In this document: positions 25,005 to 34,476 of the stretch, one piece after another
Numbering within the stretch: position 1 is the stretch's first letter
How the letters are laid out: the number at the start of each line of letters is the position of its first letter
Source: JASHPR01 sp963844655
GTDB taxonomy: Bacteria; Actinomycetota; Actinomycetes; Streptosporangiales; Streptosporangiaceae
Length of the DNA: 64,000 bases
Direction: 5' to 3'
Assembly: GCA_963844655.1 (NCBI GenBank)
Contig: CAWJPA010000009.1
Span: 434,001 to 498,000, forward strand
Made by a program: the position numbers and the translations under genes
Notes under the pieces: model-generated
What the model was told of the DNA's origin: nothing
What the model saw: only the letters and a program-made list of their open reading frames with translations
The model's database searches: none

Positions 25005-26404
25005 TCACCGGCGGTCGCGCAGCGCAGCGACGATCATGGGCCCGAGCGTGGTGACATCCCCCGCGCCCATGGTCAGGACCAGGTCCCCCGGCTTGGCCAG
25101 ACCCGCGATGACATCCGGCACCGAGGCGGCATCAGGGACGAAACGCCCCCGGCCGCCGGGCACCGCGTCGGCGACGATCTTCCCGGTGATGCCGGGCTCG
25201 GGCTCCTCGCGGGCCCCGTACACATCGAGGACCAGCGCCTCGTCGGCCAGCCCGAGCGCGGTCCCGAACTCGGCGGCGAAGATCCGGGTCCGGCTGTACA
25301 GGTGCGGCTGGAACACGGCGATCACCCGCCCGTGCGCGGCCACGTCCCTGGCCGCGGTGAGGTCGGCCGTGAGCTCGGTGGGGTGGTGGGCATACGTGTC
25401 GAGCACCCGCACGCCATCCACCTCACCCTTGGGCTCCATACGGCGGCCGGCGCCGCGGTAGGCGGCCAGCCCCTTGGCCACGGTCTCGGCCGGGAAGCCG
25501 AGTTCCACGGCGGTGGCGAACGCGGCCGCCGCGTTCAGCGCGTTGTGGCGGCCAGGAACCGCGATTTCGAGCTGACCGCCGGGTGCCACGGTCAGCCGGG
25601 TGGCCATGCCGCGCGGCAGCACGCCGGTCACCCGGTAGTCGGCGTCGGGCGACTCGCCGTAGGTGCGCACCTGGATCGGGAGCGCGGCCGCGGCCCTGGC
25701 CAGTGCCGCGGCCCGGGGGTCGTCGCAGCACGCGACGAGCAGCCCGCCGTCGGTGACCCGGGCCGCGAACGCCGCGAAGGTCTTCTCGATCTCGTCCAGG
25801 CTCCCGTAGTTGTCCAGGTGGTCGGCTTCGATGCAGGTGACGATCGCCGCCCGGGGCGACAACACGACGAACGAGCCGTCGCTCTCGTCCGCCTCGGCCA
25901 CGAACCAGTCGCCCGCGCCGTCGTGGGCCCCGGTGCCGGTCTCGGCCAGAACCCCGCCGATGACGTATCCCGGGTCCGCGCGGCCTGGCGCAGCACCGTG
26001 GTCACCATCGAGGTCGTGGTGGTCTTGCCGTGCGTGCCGGAGATCGCGATGCCCTGCTTGCCGAGCATGAGCGAGGCCAGCACGGTCGCGCGGTGCACGA
26101 TCCTGATCCCGCGCCGCCTGGCCTCGACGAGCTCGGGGTTGTCGTCCCTGATGGCCGAGGGCGTCGTGACTACGGTGTCCGCCTCGCCGACGTTGGCCGC
26201 GGCGTGGCCCACGTGCACCACGGCGCCGAGCGCGGCGAGCTCGTCGAGCTGCGCGGAGGTGGCCCGGTCGCTCCCGGACACCGCGACACCCCGGGCCAGC
26301 AGGATGCGGGCGATCCCGGACATCCCGGCGCCGCCGATGCCGACGAAGTGCACCCGCCCCAGCTGGCCGACCGGCACCGGCGCTGCCGGCGTCACCAGGC
26401 CCAT
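25005..26404 (-). CDS. murC: UDP-N-acetylmuramate-L-alanine ligase, with apparent one-base deletion
   Basis: About 466 residues after repair. Adds L-Ala to UDP-MurNAc with ATP, in the cytosol. VHFVGIGGAGMSGIARIL opens the UDP-binding domain; the ATP loop is SGTHGKTTTTSM; AVPGRHNALNAAAA and TYAHHPTELTADL follow in later domains. The frame starting at ATG 26404 (GGAGGT upstream) breaks after VLRQA at 25982; the continuing frame ADPGYVIGGVLAETG begins at 25979. Two bases are left over, so one base is missing. Because murC is essential and no other copy is seen, I regard this as probably a sequence error; a real frameshift would need programmed recoding. Confidence 0.92.
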
Positions 26405-26474
26405 GTCAGGTACCTCCCATCCCTTCGACCCGCCCTTCTGCGCTGTTATCTGGCCCTGTAATCCGGCCTGCCGC

Positions 26475-27584
26475 TCACCGCCGGCGCCGCCCGCCGCGGC
26501 GCCGCGAACCCCGCATGACGTCGATGACCTCGGCCGCGAGCTGGCGGTCCGCGTCTCTGCGGCCCGCATTCGCCGCCGCCTGGGACATGGCGGCGACCAG
26601 CTCGGGGTCGAGCAGCACAGGGAGCAGGGTGTCCGCTATCCACTCCGGGCTCAGCTGGGCGTCATCGATGATGATCCCGCCGCCGACCTCCTCGATCGGC
26701 GCGGCATTCAGCCGCTGCTCCCCGTTGCCGTGCGGCAGCGGGACATACGCCGCGGGCAGGCCCACCGCCGTGAGCTCGGCGCAGGTCATCGCGCCCGCCC
26801 GGCAGAGCGCGAAGTCAGCGGCGGCGTACGCGAGGTCCATCCGGTCCAGGTACGGCAGCGTCACGTACGGGGTCTCGCCACCGGCCGGCGGGACATCGAC
26901 GTCCGAGCGGGGGCCGATGATGTGCAGCACCTGGACGCCTGCGGGCTGGATCCAGCCCGCGGCATCGATCACGGCCCGGTTCAGCGACCTGGCACCCTGC
27001 GAGCCGCCGGTGACCAGCAGCACCGGGAGGTCGGGCCGGAAGCCGAAGTGCGCGCGGGCCTTGTCCCCCAGCGCCAGCCGGTCCAGGCCGGCTATCTCAC
27101 GCCGGATCGGGATGCCGATGAACCTGGCGTGCGGGAGCTTGGTGCGCGGCTGCCCGGTGAAGACGTGCTTGGTCAGCCGCACGCCGATCCGGTTGGCCAG
27201 GCCGGGACGCACGTTGGCCTCGTGCACGACGATCGGGATACTGCGGTACTTGGCGGCGAGGTAGGCGGGCGTGGCCACGTAGCCACCGAACCCGACCACC
27301 ACGTCCGCCTCGGCCCGGTCGAGCGCCGCGACCGTTTCTCTCATCGCGGAACCGAGCCGCCCCGGCACCGACAGCAGCTGCGGAGTCAGCGAGCGGGGCA
27401 GCGGGACCGCGGGGATGAGCTCCAGGTCATAGCCGCGCAACGGCACCAGCCTGGTCTCCAGCCCGCGCTCGGTACCCAGGCAGGTGATCGGGATGCGGGG
27501 GTCAGCACGCCGCAGGGCGTCGGCCAGCGCCAGAGCAGGCTCGATGTGGCCGGCCGAGCCGCCACCTGCGAGGACGACGCTCAC
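26475..27584 (-). CDS. murG: Undecaprenyl-PP-MurNAc-pentapeptide GlcNAc transferase
   Basis: 369 residues. Makes lipid II from lipid I at the inner membrane face. Motifs: VVLAGGGSAGHIEPALALADAL, VVGFGGYVATPAYLAAK, VHEANVRPGLANR, LLVTGGSQGARSLN and LCRAGAMTCAELTAVGLPAAYVPLPH, all standard. A C-terminal Arg-rich tail is present. The GTG start lies at the end of two tandem nine-codon mini-ORFs with their own Shine-Dalgarno sites, an odd initiation region described separately. Confidence 0.96.
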   Translation of the reverse strand: MSVVLAGGGSAGHIEPALALADALRRADPRIPITCLGTERGLETRLVPLRGYDLELIPAVPLPRSLTPQLLSVPGRLGSAMRETVAALDRAEADVVVGFGGYVATPAYLAAKYRSIPIVVHEANVRPGLANRIGVRLTKHVFTGQPRTKLPHARFIGIPIRREIAGLDRLALGDKARAHFGFRPDLPVLLVTGGSQGARSLNRAVIDAAGWIQPAGVQVLHIIGPRSDVDVPPAGGETPYVTLPYLDRMDLAYAAADFALCRAGAMTCAELTAVGLPAAYVPLPHGNGEQRLNAAPIEEVGGGIIIDDAQLSPEWIADTLLPVLLDPELVAAMSQAAANAGRRDADRQLAAEVIDVMRGSRRRGGRRRR

Positions 27585-27610
27585 TGGCTCGCCTCCGGCA
27601 AGACACTCAT
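27581..27610 (-). CDS. Mini-ORF 2 upstream of murG (MSVLPEASQ)
   Basis: Nine codons then TGA; the TGA overlaps the murG GTG as GTGA. It contains GGAGG seven bases before the murG start position, so it carries the murG ribosome site. It is the second copy of a 26-bp direct repeat. Translation is inferred only. Confidence 0.35.
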   Translation of the reverse strand: MSVLPEASQ

Positions 27611-27636
27611 GGGCTCGCCTCCGGCAAGACGCTCAT
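27607..27636 (-). CDS. Mini-ORF 1 upstream of murG (MSVLPEASP)
   Basis: Nine codons, differing from mini-ORF 2 only in its last residue; its TGA overlaps the next ATG as ATGA. It carries GGAGG seven bases before mini-ORF 2. Preceded by GGGAGG about 12 bases before its own ATG. The unit is a tandem duplication of the start region and could be non-functional. Confidence 0.35.
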   Translation of the reverse strand: MSVLPEASP

Positions 27637-27681
27637 CGAACGGCCCGCCTCCCAACCATCGTTACCGGCCCGCTCCCGGGC

Positions 27682-28920
27682 TCAACCGCGCCGCCTGGCC
27701 AGGCCAAGCCAGCTTAGGACGCGCAGCGTCGGCCCGGGGCCAGCAGCGGCGAGTGCCTGGCTGGCACCGGGCTCGCGCTTCGCGAACGACATCAGCATGC
27801 CCAGCGCGGCCATGGTCACCAGCAGCGAGGACAGCCCCGCCGAGACGAGCGGCAGCGGCACGCCGGTGATCGGGAGCACCCCGATCACCGCGCCGATGTT
27901 CACCAGCGCCTGCACGACGATCCATGCGGTAGCGCCGGCCGCGGCCAGGCGCATGAACGTATCAGGCACCCGCCGGGCGATGCGCAGCCCAGCATAGGCG
28001 AGCCCGCCGTACAGGAGGGTCACGCAGACTGTGCCGACCAGGCCGAGCTCCTCGCCGATGATCGCGAAGATGAAGTCGGTCGTGGTGTTCGGGACCCACC
28101 CCCACTTGGACCGGCCAGCACCCAGGCCGACGCCGAACCAGCCGCCCGAGCCCACCGCGTATGTCCCCTGGACCGTCTGCCAGCCGGCCGTCGACGACTG
28201 GGCCTGCGCGTTGAAGAACCCGGTGATCCGTTCCAGCCGGTAGGGAGCCACGATGATCAGCATGACCATCGCGAACCCCATCAGCGCGAGGATGCCGATG
28301 AACAGCCGGCCCGGCGTGCCGATCACCCAGAGCAGGGCCAGGAAGATCACGAGCAGGATGAACGTGGTGCCGAGGTCGTCGCCGAGCATCACCAGCATGG
28401 TGAGGATGGCGGCCCCGGGCAGCAGCGGTATCAGCAGGTGCCGCCACTCGGCGAGCTGGCCGGCCTTCTCCTTGCGGGCGAGCAGGTCCGCGCCCCACAG
28501 CAGGAAGGCCAGCTTGGCGAACTCCGAAGGCTGGATCTGGAGCCCGCCGATCTGGACCCAGCGCTCGGCACCGCCCACCGTCTCCCCCACGCTGAGCACC
28601 AGGATCAGGCCGAGAACGGACACCGCCATCATCGGGTAGGCCAGGGCCCGGAACACCAGCGGGGATGAGCGTGCGGCGATCCACATCACGGGCAGCCCGA
28701 TCGCGACGCCGAGCAGCTGCTTCTGCAGGCCCGCGTACGGCGACCCGCCCTGGGCCAGGGCCTGGGCCGAGGACGTGGACAGCACCATGACCAGGCCCAG
28801 GGCCAGCAGCAGCAGGCTGAGGCCGAGGACCAGGTAGTAAGAGGTCAGTGGGCGGTCCAGCACCCGGAGCCCGGCCGTCACCCGCTTCCTGGCCCGGGCC
28901 GGGTACGCGGGCGCGCTCAC
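27682..28920 (-). CDS. ftsW: Lipid II polymerase FtsW (SEDS family)
   Basis: 412 residues with about ten hydrophobic helices. SEDS-family glycosyltransferase that polymerises septal glycan with FtsI. Motifs: GGAERWVQIGGLQIQPSEFAKLAF (the conserved loop), LGDDLGTTFILL, GWGWVPNTTTDFIFAIIGEELGL, and GVLPITGVPLPLVSAGLSSLL near the C-terminus. GTG start overlapping the murD stop by 4 bp. The closest paralogue would be RodA, but the position between murD and murG supports FtsW. Confidence 0.95.
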   Translation of the reverse strand: MSAPAYPARARKRVTAGLRVLDRPLTSYYLVLGLSLLLLALGLVMVLSTSSAQALAQGGSPYAGLQKQLLGVAIGLPVMWIAARSSPLVFRALAYPMMAVSVLGLILVLSVGETVGGAERWVQIGGLQIQPSEFAKLAFLLWGADLLARKEKAGQLAEWRHLLIPLLPGAAILTMLVMLGDDLGTTFILLVIFLALLWVIGTPGRLFIGILALMGFAMVMLIIVAPYRLERITGFFNAQAQSSTAGWQTVQGTYAVGSGGWFGVGLGAGRSKWGWVPNTTTDFIFAIIGEELGLVGTVCVTLLYGGLAYAGLRIARRVPDTFMRLAAAGATAWIVVQALVNIGAVIGVLPITGVPLPLVSAGLSSLLVTMAALGMLMSFAKREPGASQALAAAGPGPTLRVLSWLGLARRRG

Positions 28921-30380
28921 CGCGAGTCCGCCAGCCGCCCAACCGCCGCCGCGAACGCGTCCCCGCGCGCCGGGTAGTCCCGGAACATGTCGAACGACTG
29001 CGCGGCCGGCGCCAGCAGCACGGTGTCCCCGGGCACGGCCAGCTTCGCGGCCTCAGCGACAACGAGATCCATGGCACCAGTGTCGGTGCGGACGGCCTCC
29101 ACGACCGGGACATCCGGCGCGTGTCGCGCCAATGACCTGCTGATCACATCCCGGTCGGCCCCGAGCAGCACCACGCCGCGCAGCCGCGGGCCGGCCGATG
29201 CGACCAGCATGTCGATGTCCGCGTCGGCGCCGCGGAACAGCCCGCCGGCGATCCACACCACCGAGGGGTAGGCGGCGAGCGACGCCGCGGCCGCGTGCGG
29301 GTTGCTCGCCTTCGAGTCGTCGACGTAGTCGACCCCGCCGACGTGCGCGACCAGGCTCATCCGGTGCGGCGCGGGCCGGAACCGGGCCAGCCCGGCCCGG
29401 ACCGCCTCCGGCGGGACGCCGTACGCCCGGGCCAGTGCCGCCGCCGCGAGCGCGTCAGCCACGTTGTGCGGGGCCGGCGGTTGGACGTCATCAACTCCGG
29501 CCAGGACGACGCCCGCCGCGCCGTCGGGACCGCCAAACGCCCGGTCCAGCAGGACGTCGCCGGCCACGCCGAGCTCATCCGGCCCGGGCGGGCCGAGCCG
29601 GAAGCACACCACCCGCCGGGCGTACGACGCCGCGGCCGCGGCGAGGTCGTGCGAGCGCGCGTCCTCGGCGTTGCAGACGGCCACCGTGCCCGGCGCGTAC
29701 ACGCGCCCCTTGGCCTGCGCGTACGACTCGATGTCGCCGTGCCAGTCGAGGTGGTGCGCGGCCACGTTCAGCACCACGGCCGCGGCCGGCCGCACCGACT
29801 GGCTCCAGTAGAGCTGGAAGCTGGACAATTCGACCGCCAGCACCCGGTACGGCTCCGGCTCGCCGATCGCGTCGACCACGGAGAGGCCCACGTTGCCCGC
29901 GGCCACGCTGCGGTGCCCGGCCGCGGCGAGCATGGCCGCGAGCATCTGCACGGTCGTGGTCTTGCCGTTGGTGCCGGTCACCGCCAGCCAGTCCTGCCGC
30001 GAGCCGTCGGCGAGCACCGGGCGCAGCCGCCAGGCCAGCTCGACGTCGCCGATCACCGGGATCCCCGCGGCGGCCGCGGCGGTCAGCAGCGGGGTCCCCG
30101 GCCGCCAGCCCGGCGTGGTGACCACGAGCTCGGCCCCGTCCGGGAGCTGCGGCTCCGGGCTCAGCACCACCGCGACGCCGAGGTCACCGAGTTCCTTGGC
30201 GACCCTGCGGTTGGCGTCGTCGTCGCGGCCGTCGACGGCGGTGACCCGCGCGCCGCGGGCCGCGAGCGCCCTCGCCACGGGCGGGCCGGAGATGCCGAGC
30301 CCGTTGACGCACACCACACGCCCGGCCAGCCGGCCGAAAAGGCCGTCCAGCCGCGCGTCCACTCCCCCCATAGCCTTCAT
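28917..30380 (-). CDS. murD: UDP-MurNAc-L-alanine-D-glutamate ligase
   Basis: About 487 residues. Adds D-Glu to UDP-MurNAc-Ala. VVCVNGLGISGPPVARALAARG is the UDP-binding N-terminal domain, VTGTNGKTTTVQMLAAMLAAAG the ATP loop, and YVDDSKASNPHAAAASLAAY plus LLAPAAQSFDMFRDYPARGD belong to the C-terminal domain. I start at ATG 30380 (MKAMGG, GGAGG upstream); ATG 30371 is possible. The open frame runs to 30980 as mraY shadow. Confidence 0.95.
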   Translation of the reverse strand: MKAMGGVDARLDGLFGRLAGRVVCVNGLGISGPPVARALAARGARVTAVDGRDDDANRRVAKELGDLGVAVVLSPEPQLPDGAELVVTTPGWRPGTPLLTAAAAAGIPVIGDVELAWRLRPVLADGSRQDWLAVTGTNGKTTTVQMLAAMLAAAGHRSVAAGNVGLSVVDAIGEPEPYRVLAVELSSFQLYWSQSVRPAAAVVLNVAAHHLDWHGDIESYAQAKGRVYAPGTVAVCNAEDARSHDLAAAAASYARRVVCFRLGPPGPDELGVAGDVLLDRAFGGPDGAAGVVLAGVDDVQPPAPHNVADALAAAALARAYGVPPEAVRAGLARFRPAPHRMSLVAHVGGVDYVDDSKASNPHAAAASLAAYPSVVWIAGGLFRGADADIDMLVASAGPRLRGVVLLGADRDVISRSLARHAPDVPVVEAVRTDTGAMDLVVAEAAKLAVPGDTVLLAPAAQSFDMFRDYPARGDAFAAAVGRLADSR

Positions 30381-30436
30381 GTGCGCGCCTCCGGCATGGT
30401 GTGTTCGTTCGCGCGCTTCCAGCGCGACAGTCGCGG

Positions 30437-31492
30437 CTACCCCGGCAGCCATTCCACGTAGAAGATGCCGAGGCCGAGCGCGATGAACAGGCCTGCGATC
30501 AGCCAGAACCTGATCACGATCGTGGTTTCGGCCCAGCCGAGCAGCTCGAAGTGATGCTGCAGCGGGGCCATACGGAAGACCCGGCGGCCGGTCATCTTGA
30601 ACGACCCCACCTGAATGATCACCGACATGATAATGATCACGAACAGGCCGCCGAGTATCACCAGCAGCAGCTGGGTCTTCGTGCACACGGCCAGCCCGGC
30701 GAGCACGCCGCCCAGCGCGAGCGAGCCGGTGTCGCCCATGAAGATCCTGGCTGGCGGCGCGTTCCACCACAGGAAGCCGAAGCAGGCGCCGAGCACCGTC
30801 CCGGCCACCACCGCGAGATCCAGCGGGTCGCGCACCGGATAGCACTGCTGGGCCAGGAAATTCGTGCAGTCGTTCTTCAGCTGCCAGATCCCGATCAGCA
30901 CGTACGCGGCGAGCACCAGGATGGACCCGCCGGTGGCCAGCCCGTCCAGGCCGTCGGTCAGGTTCACCGCGTTCGACCACCCGGCGATCATCAGGACGAT
31001 CCAGAGCACGAACGGCAGGACCCCGATCGACGGGCCGACGTCGCGCAGAAACGAGATGTGCGCATCGGCCGGGGTCAGGTCGAACCCGTCCGGGTGATGA
31101 AGCACCTCGACCGCGAATATCGCGCCGACCACGGCCTGGCCGGCCAGCTTGGCCCCGCTGCGCAGGCCGAGGCTCCGCTGCTTGTAGATCTTGATGAAGT
31201 CGTCGATGAAGCCGACCGCGCCCAGGCCGGTCATCAGGAACAGCACCAGCAGGCCCGACGTGGTCATCGGGTCGTTGGTCAGCTCGTGCCCGACCAGGTA
31301 CCCGACCAGGGTCGCGATCACGATGACCGTCCCGCCCATGGTCGGGGTACCGCGCTTGGTGGCGTGCTTCGCCGGGCCGTCCTCCCGGATCTCCTGGCCG
31401 TAGCCGCGCCGGGTGAAGAACTTGATCGCGAGCGGTGTGCCGAACAGCGCCATCACCAGCGCGACGCCTGCCGAGATGAGGATGGTCCTCAC
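30437..31492 (-). CDS. mraY: Phospho-MurNAc-pentapeptide transferase
   Basis: 351 residues, about ten membrane helices. Transfers phospho-MurNAc-pentapeptide to undecaprenyl phosphate, forming lipid I. Conserved boxes: KRGTPTMGGTVIVIA, TGLGAVGFIDDFIKI with the Asp pair, NAVNLTDGLDGLATG, and GDTGSLALGGVLAGLAV. The start overlaps the murF stop by 4 bp, consistent with a single translationally coupled operon. Confidence 0.97.
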   Translation of the reverse strand: MRTILISAGVALVMALFGTPLAIKFFTRRGYGQEIREDGPAKHATKRGTPTMGGTVIVIATLVGYLVGHELTNDPMTTSGLLVLFLMTGLGAVGFIDDFIKIYKQRSLGLRSGAKLAGQAVVGAIFAVEVLHHPDGFDLTPADAHISFLRDVGPSIGVLPFVLWIVLMIAGWSNAVNLTDGLDGLATGGSILVLAAYVLIGIWQLKNDCTNFLAQQCYPVRDPLDLAVVAGTVLGACFGFLWWNAPPARIFMGDTGSLALGGVLAGLAVCTKTQLLLVILGGLFVIIIMSVIIQVGSFKMTGRRVFRMAPLQHHFELLGWAETTIVIRFWLIAGLFIALGLGIFYVEWLPG

Positions 31493-32877
31493 AGCGGCTG
31501 CTCCCCGGTCAGCGCCAGCGCCACGCGCTGCAGGTTCGCGGCGCGTGAGGCCTTGACCAGGACCATGTCACCCGGCTTGACCCGCTCCTCGACCGCGGCC
31601 ACCGCCGCCTGGGCGTCAGGAACCTGCAGCAGCTCGCCGTGCCAGGCCGGATCCGACTTGGCGCCGGCCATCATCGGCGCGGCCTCCTGGCCGACCACGA
31701 TCAGCCCGGCCAGGCCCGCGCCCGCGGCCGCCAGCCCCGCCTGCTCGTGCAGCTCGTCCGCCTGGTCGCCCAGCTCGCTCATCGGCCCGAGCACGGCGAA
31801 CGCGCGCCGCCCGCGCGCCATCGTGACCAGCGCCGCCAACGCAGCCCTGATGGCCTCGGGATTAGCGTTGTAGGCGTCGTTGACGACGGTCACGCCGTCC
31901 GTGCGCTCGGTTACTTCCATCCGCCACCTGCTCCGGGCAACTGCCGCAGAAAGCCCGTCCGCGACCGCGGATGTCTCCATGCCGAGCTGGCCGGCCAGCG
32001 CCGCGGCCGCCAGTGCGTTGGACACATTGTGCCCGCCGTGCAGCTGCAGCCGGACGGGGGCCTGCCCTGCCTCGGTGACCAGGGTGAAGCGGGCCCGGCC
32101 GGCCTCGTCGAGCGTGATGTCGTCCGCGCGGACGTCCGCCCCGGCGGACTCGCCGAAGGTCACGACCCGGGCCCGGGTGCGCCCCGCCATGGCCAGGACC
32201 CGCGGGTCGTCCGCGTTCAGCACGGCGACGCCGTCGGCCGGCAGCGCCGCGGGCAGCTCTCCCTTGGCCGCCGCCACGTCGTCGATGCTGCCGAACATCC
32301 CGGCGTGCGCGAGCCCGACACACAGCACCGCGCCCAGCTGGGGCGGCGAGATCTCGCACAGCGCGGCGATGTGCCCGGCGCCGCGCGCGGACATCTCGGC
32401 GATCAGGTACCTGGTCTCGCGGGTCAGCCGCAGCACGGTGAGCGGGTGGCCGATCTCATTGTTAAAGGAGTTCCGGGGGGACACGGTCGGGCCCAGCCGC
32501 TCGATCAGCTGGGCCGCCAGGTCCTTGGTGGTGGTTTTCCCCGCGGATCCGGTGATCGCCGCGATGGTCAGGCCGGGCAGCCGGTCCACCACCGCCCGGG
32601 CCAGGGCGGCCAGCGCGGCGGGCACGTCGGGCACGATCAGCGCGGGCACGCCGGGCGGCCGGGTGGCGAGCACCGCCGTGGCCCCGGCCACCACCGCCTG
32701 CGGCGCGAAGTCGTGCCCGTCGGCGCGCTCCCCGGGCAGCGCGGCGAACAGGGCGCCCGGCTCGGCCTGGCGCGAGTCGATGACCACCGGGCCGGTCACG
32801 ATCGCGGCCGGATCGGCCGCGGGATCGCGCACCGCGCCGGTGATCTCAGCGATCTGGCCCACGGACAGTGGGATCAC
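31489..32877 (-). CDS. murF: UDP-MurNAc-tripeptide-D-alanyl-D-alanine ligase
   Basis: 462 residues. Adds D-Ala-D-Ala to complete the pentapeptide. VIDSRQAEPGALFAALPGERADGHDF is the N-terminal domain, AITGSAGKTTTKDLAAQL the ATP loop, NSFNNEIGHPLTVLRL and VVNDAYNANPEAIRAAL later ligase boxes. Start overlaps the murE stop by 4 bp. No anomaly seen. Confidence 0.96.
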   Translation of the reverse strand: MIPLSVGQIAEITGAVRDPAADPAAIVTGPVVIDSRQAEPGALFAALPGERADGHDFAPQAVVAGATAVLATRPPGVPALIVPDVPAALAALARAVVDRLPGLTIAAITGSAGKTTTKDLAAQLIERLGPTVSPRNSFNNEIGHPLTVLRLTRETRYLIAEMSARGAGHIAALCEISPPQLGAVLCVGLAHAGMFGSIDDVAAAKGELPAALPADGVAVLNADDPRVLAMAGRTRARVVTFGESAGADVRADDITLDEAGRARFTLVTEAGQAPVRLQLHGGHNVSNALAAAALAGQLGMETSAVADGLSAAVARSRWRMEVTERTDGVTVVNDAYNANPEAIRAALAALVTMARGRRAFAVLGPMSELGDQADELHEQAGLAAAGAGLAGLIVVGQEAAPMMAGAKSDPAWHGELLQVPDAQAAVAAVEERVKPGDMVLVKASRAANLQRVALALTGEQPL

Positions 32878-34457
32878 AGGTTCTCAGCCTCCGCGTGCGC
32901 CGCTGACTCGCCGAGACTGCGGGCGAGAGCCTCGGCTGCCACCTCGCGGTCGTCAAACGGGATAACCGCCGTGCCAGCGTACTGGCCGCGCTCGTGTCCC
33001 TTCCCCGCAATCAGTACGACGTCGCCCTTGCCCGCGCGGCTGATGGCGAGGTCGATGGCGGCACCGCGGTCCGGCTCGATGATCACGTGGGCGCGGCCGG
33101 TGGCGGGAACGTCCAGTGCGCCGGTGAGCATCTCGGCCACTATCCCGAGCGGATCCTCCGACCGCGGGTTATCACTGGTGAAAACCGCGACGTCGGCGAG
33201 CCCGGCAGCGGCCGCCCCCATCATCGGGCGCTTGGCGCGATCCCGGTCGCCGCCGCAACCCAGCACGATCGTGAGGTTGCCCTGGGTGACCGGCCGCAGC
33301 GCCTCCAGCACGGCCCGGACCGCCCCGGGCTTGTGCGAGTAGTCGACGAGCACGGTGAAGTCCTGGCCGCCCTCGACCCGTTCCAGGCGCCCGGGCACGC
33401 CCGGGCAGGCGGCGACCCCGGCCACCGCGGTCGCGATCCCGATCCCGGCCTCGACCAGCGCCACGATGGCGGCCAGCGCGTTGGCCACGTTGAACGGCCC
33501 GGGCAGTGCCACCGACGCGTCGGCTTCGACCCCGCCGGGCCCGATGACCCGGAACGTGCTCCCGTCCGCGCCGCCGCGTATGTCGGCCGCCCGCCAGTCC
33601 GCCTCGGCGTTCCCGTTCGCCGAGTACGTGGTCAGCGGGATCTGCGGGGTGGCGACGAGCTGCCGGCCGTGCCCGTCGTCGATGTTCACCACCCCGGCCC
33701 GGGCGTAGCCGGGCGTGAACAGGGTCGCCTTGGCGGCGAAGTAGTCGTCGAGCGTCTCGTGGAAGTCCAGGTGGTCCTGGGACAGGTTGGTGAACACGGC
33801 CACGTCATAGGTCGTGCCAGCCACCCGGCCGAGGGACAGCGCGTGGCTGGACACCTCCATGGCCGCCGCCGTCACCCCCTGCTCGACCATGGCCGCGAGC
33901 AGCGCCTGCAGATCGGTGGCCTCCGGGGTGGTCAGCCCGCCGTCGGTGACGACGTCCCCGACCCGGGTCTGCACGCCGCCGACCAGGCCGGTCAGGTGAC
34001 CCGCCGCCCGCAGCCCGGACTCCAGCAGGTAGGTCGTGGTGGTCTTGCCGCTGGTCCCGGTCACGCCGATCAGGGTCAGCTTCTGCGCCGGGTGACCGTA
34101 GATCCAGGACGCGACCGCGCCGAGCCTCGACCGCGGGTCGGCGACCACGAACACCGGCAGCCCCGAGCGGATCGCGAGCTCCTTGCCCGCGGGATCGGTG
34201 AGGATGGCGGCGGCCCCGGCCGAGGCCGCCTGCGCGCAGAACCGGCCGCCGTGGTGGTTGCTGCCGGGCAGCGCCGCATACAGGTCGCCGGGCTGGACCC
34301 GGCGGGAGTCATGCGTGATCCCGGAGACCCCGCGGGATGTTCTCGGCACGGAGAGCGGGCCGGGTGCGTCCCGGCCTGCGGTCCTCACCCCGAGCAGCAC
34401 CGCGAGTCCCGCGAGCGGGCGCAAAGGCACGCGGCGTGGACGCAGATCCGCTGGCAC
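32874..34457 (-). CDS. murE: UDP-MurNAc-tripeptide synthetase adding meso-diaminopimelate
   Basis: 527 residues. Adds the third residue of the stem peptide. ITHDSRRVQPGDLYAALPG and VTGTSGKTTTTYLLES are standard, and the specificity loop reads DNPRSEDP; DNPR is the established signature for meso-diaminopimelate rather than lysine, which predicts the organism's peptidoglycan type. The N-terminal 35 residues (Arg/Pro/Leu-rich) are longer than usual, and start choice among early GTGs is uncertain. Follows ftsI by about 20 bp. Confidence 0.96.
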   Translation of the reverse strand: MPADLRPRRVPLRPLAGLAVLLGVRTAGRDAPGPLSVPRTSRGVSGITHDSRRVQPGDLYAALPGSNHHGGRFCAQAASAGAAAILTDPAGKELAIRSGLPVFVVADPRSRLGAVASWIYGHPAQKLTLIGVTGTSGKTTTTYLLESGLRAAGHLTGLVGGVQTRVGDVVTDGGLTTPEATDLQALLAAMVEQGVTAAAMEVSSHALSLGRVAGTTYDVAVFTNLSQDHLDFHETLDDYFAAKATLFTPGYARAGVVNIDDGHGRQLVATPQIPLTTYSANGNAEADWRAADIRGGADGSTFRVIGPGGVEADASVALPGPFNVANALAAIVALVEAGIGIATAVAGVAACPGVPGRLERVEGGQDFTVLVDYSHKPGAVRAVLEALRPVTQGNLTIVLGCGGDRDRAKRPMMGAAAAGLADVAVFTSDNPRSEDPLGIVAEMLTGALDVPATGRAHVIIEPDRGAAIDLAISRAGKGDVVLIAGKGHERGQYAGTAVIPFDDREVAAEALARSLGESAAHAEAENL

Positions 34458-34476
34458 GGGCTGAGATTACCCTCGT

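Noticed and set aside
25302..27869. 855-codon plus-strand frame opposite murC-murG
   Set aside because: Shadow of two well-identified genes; crosses the murC frameshift and murG leader.
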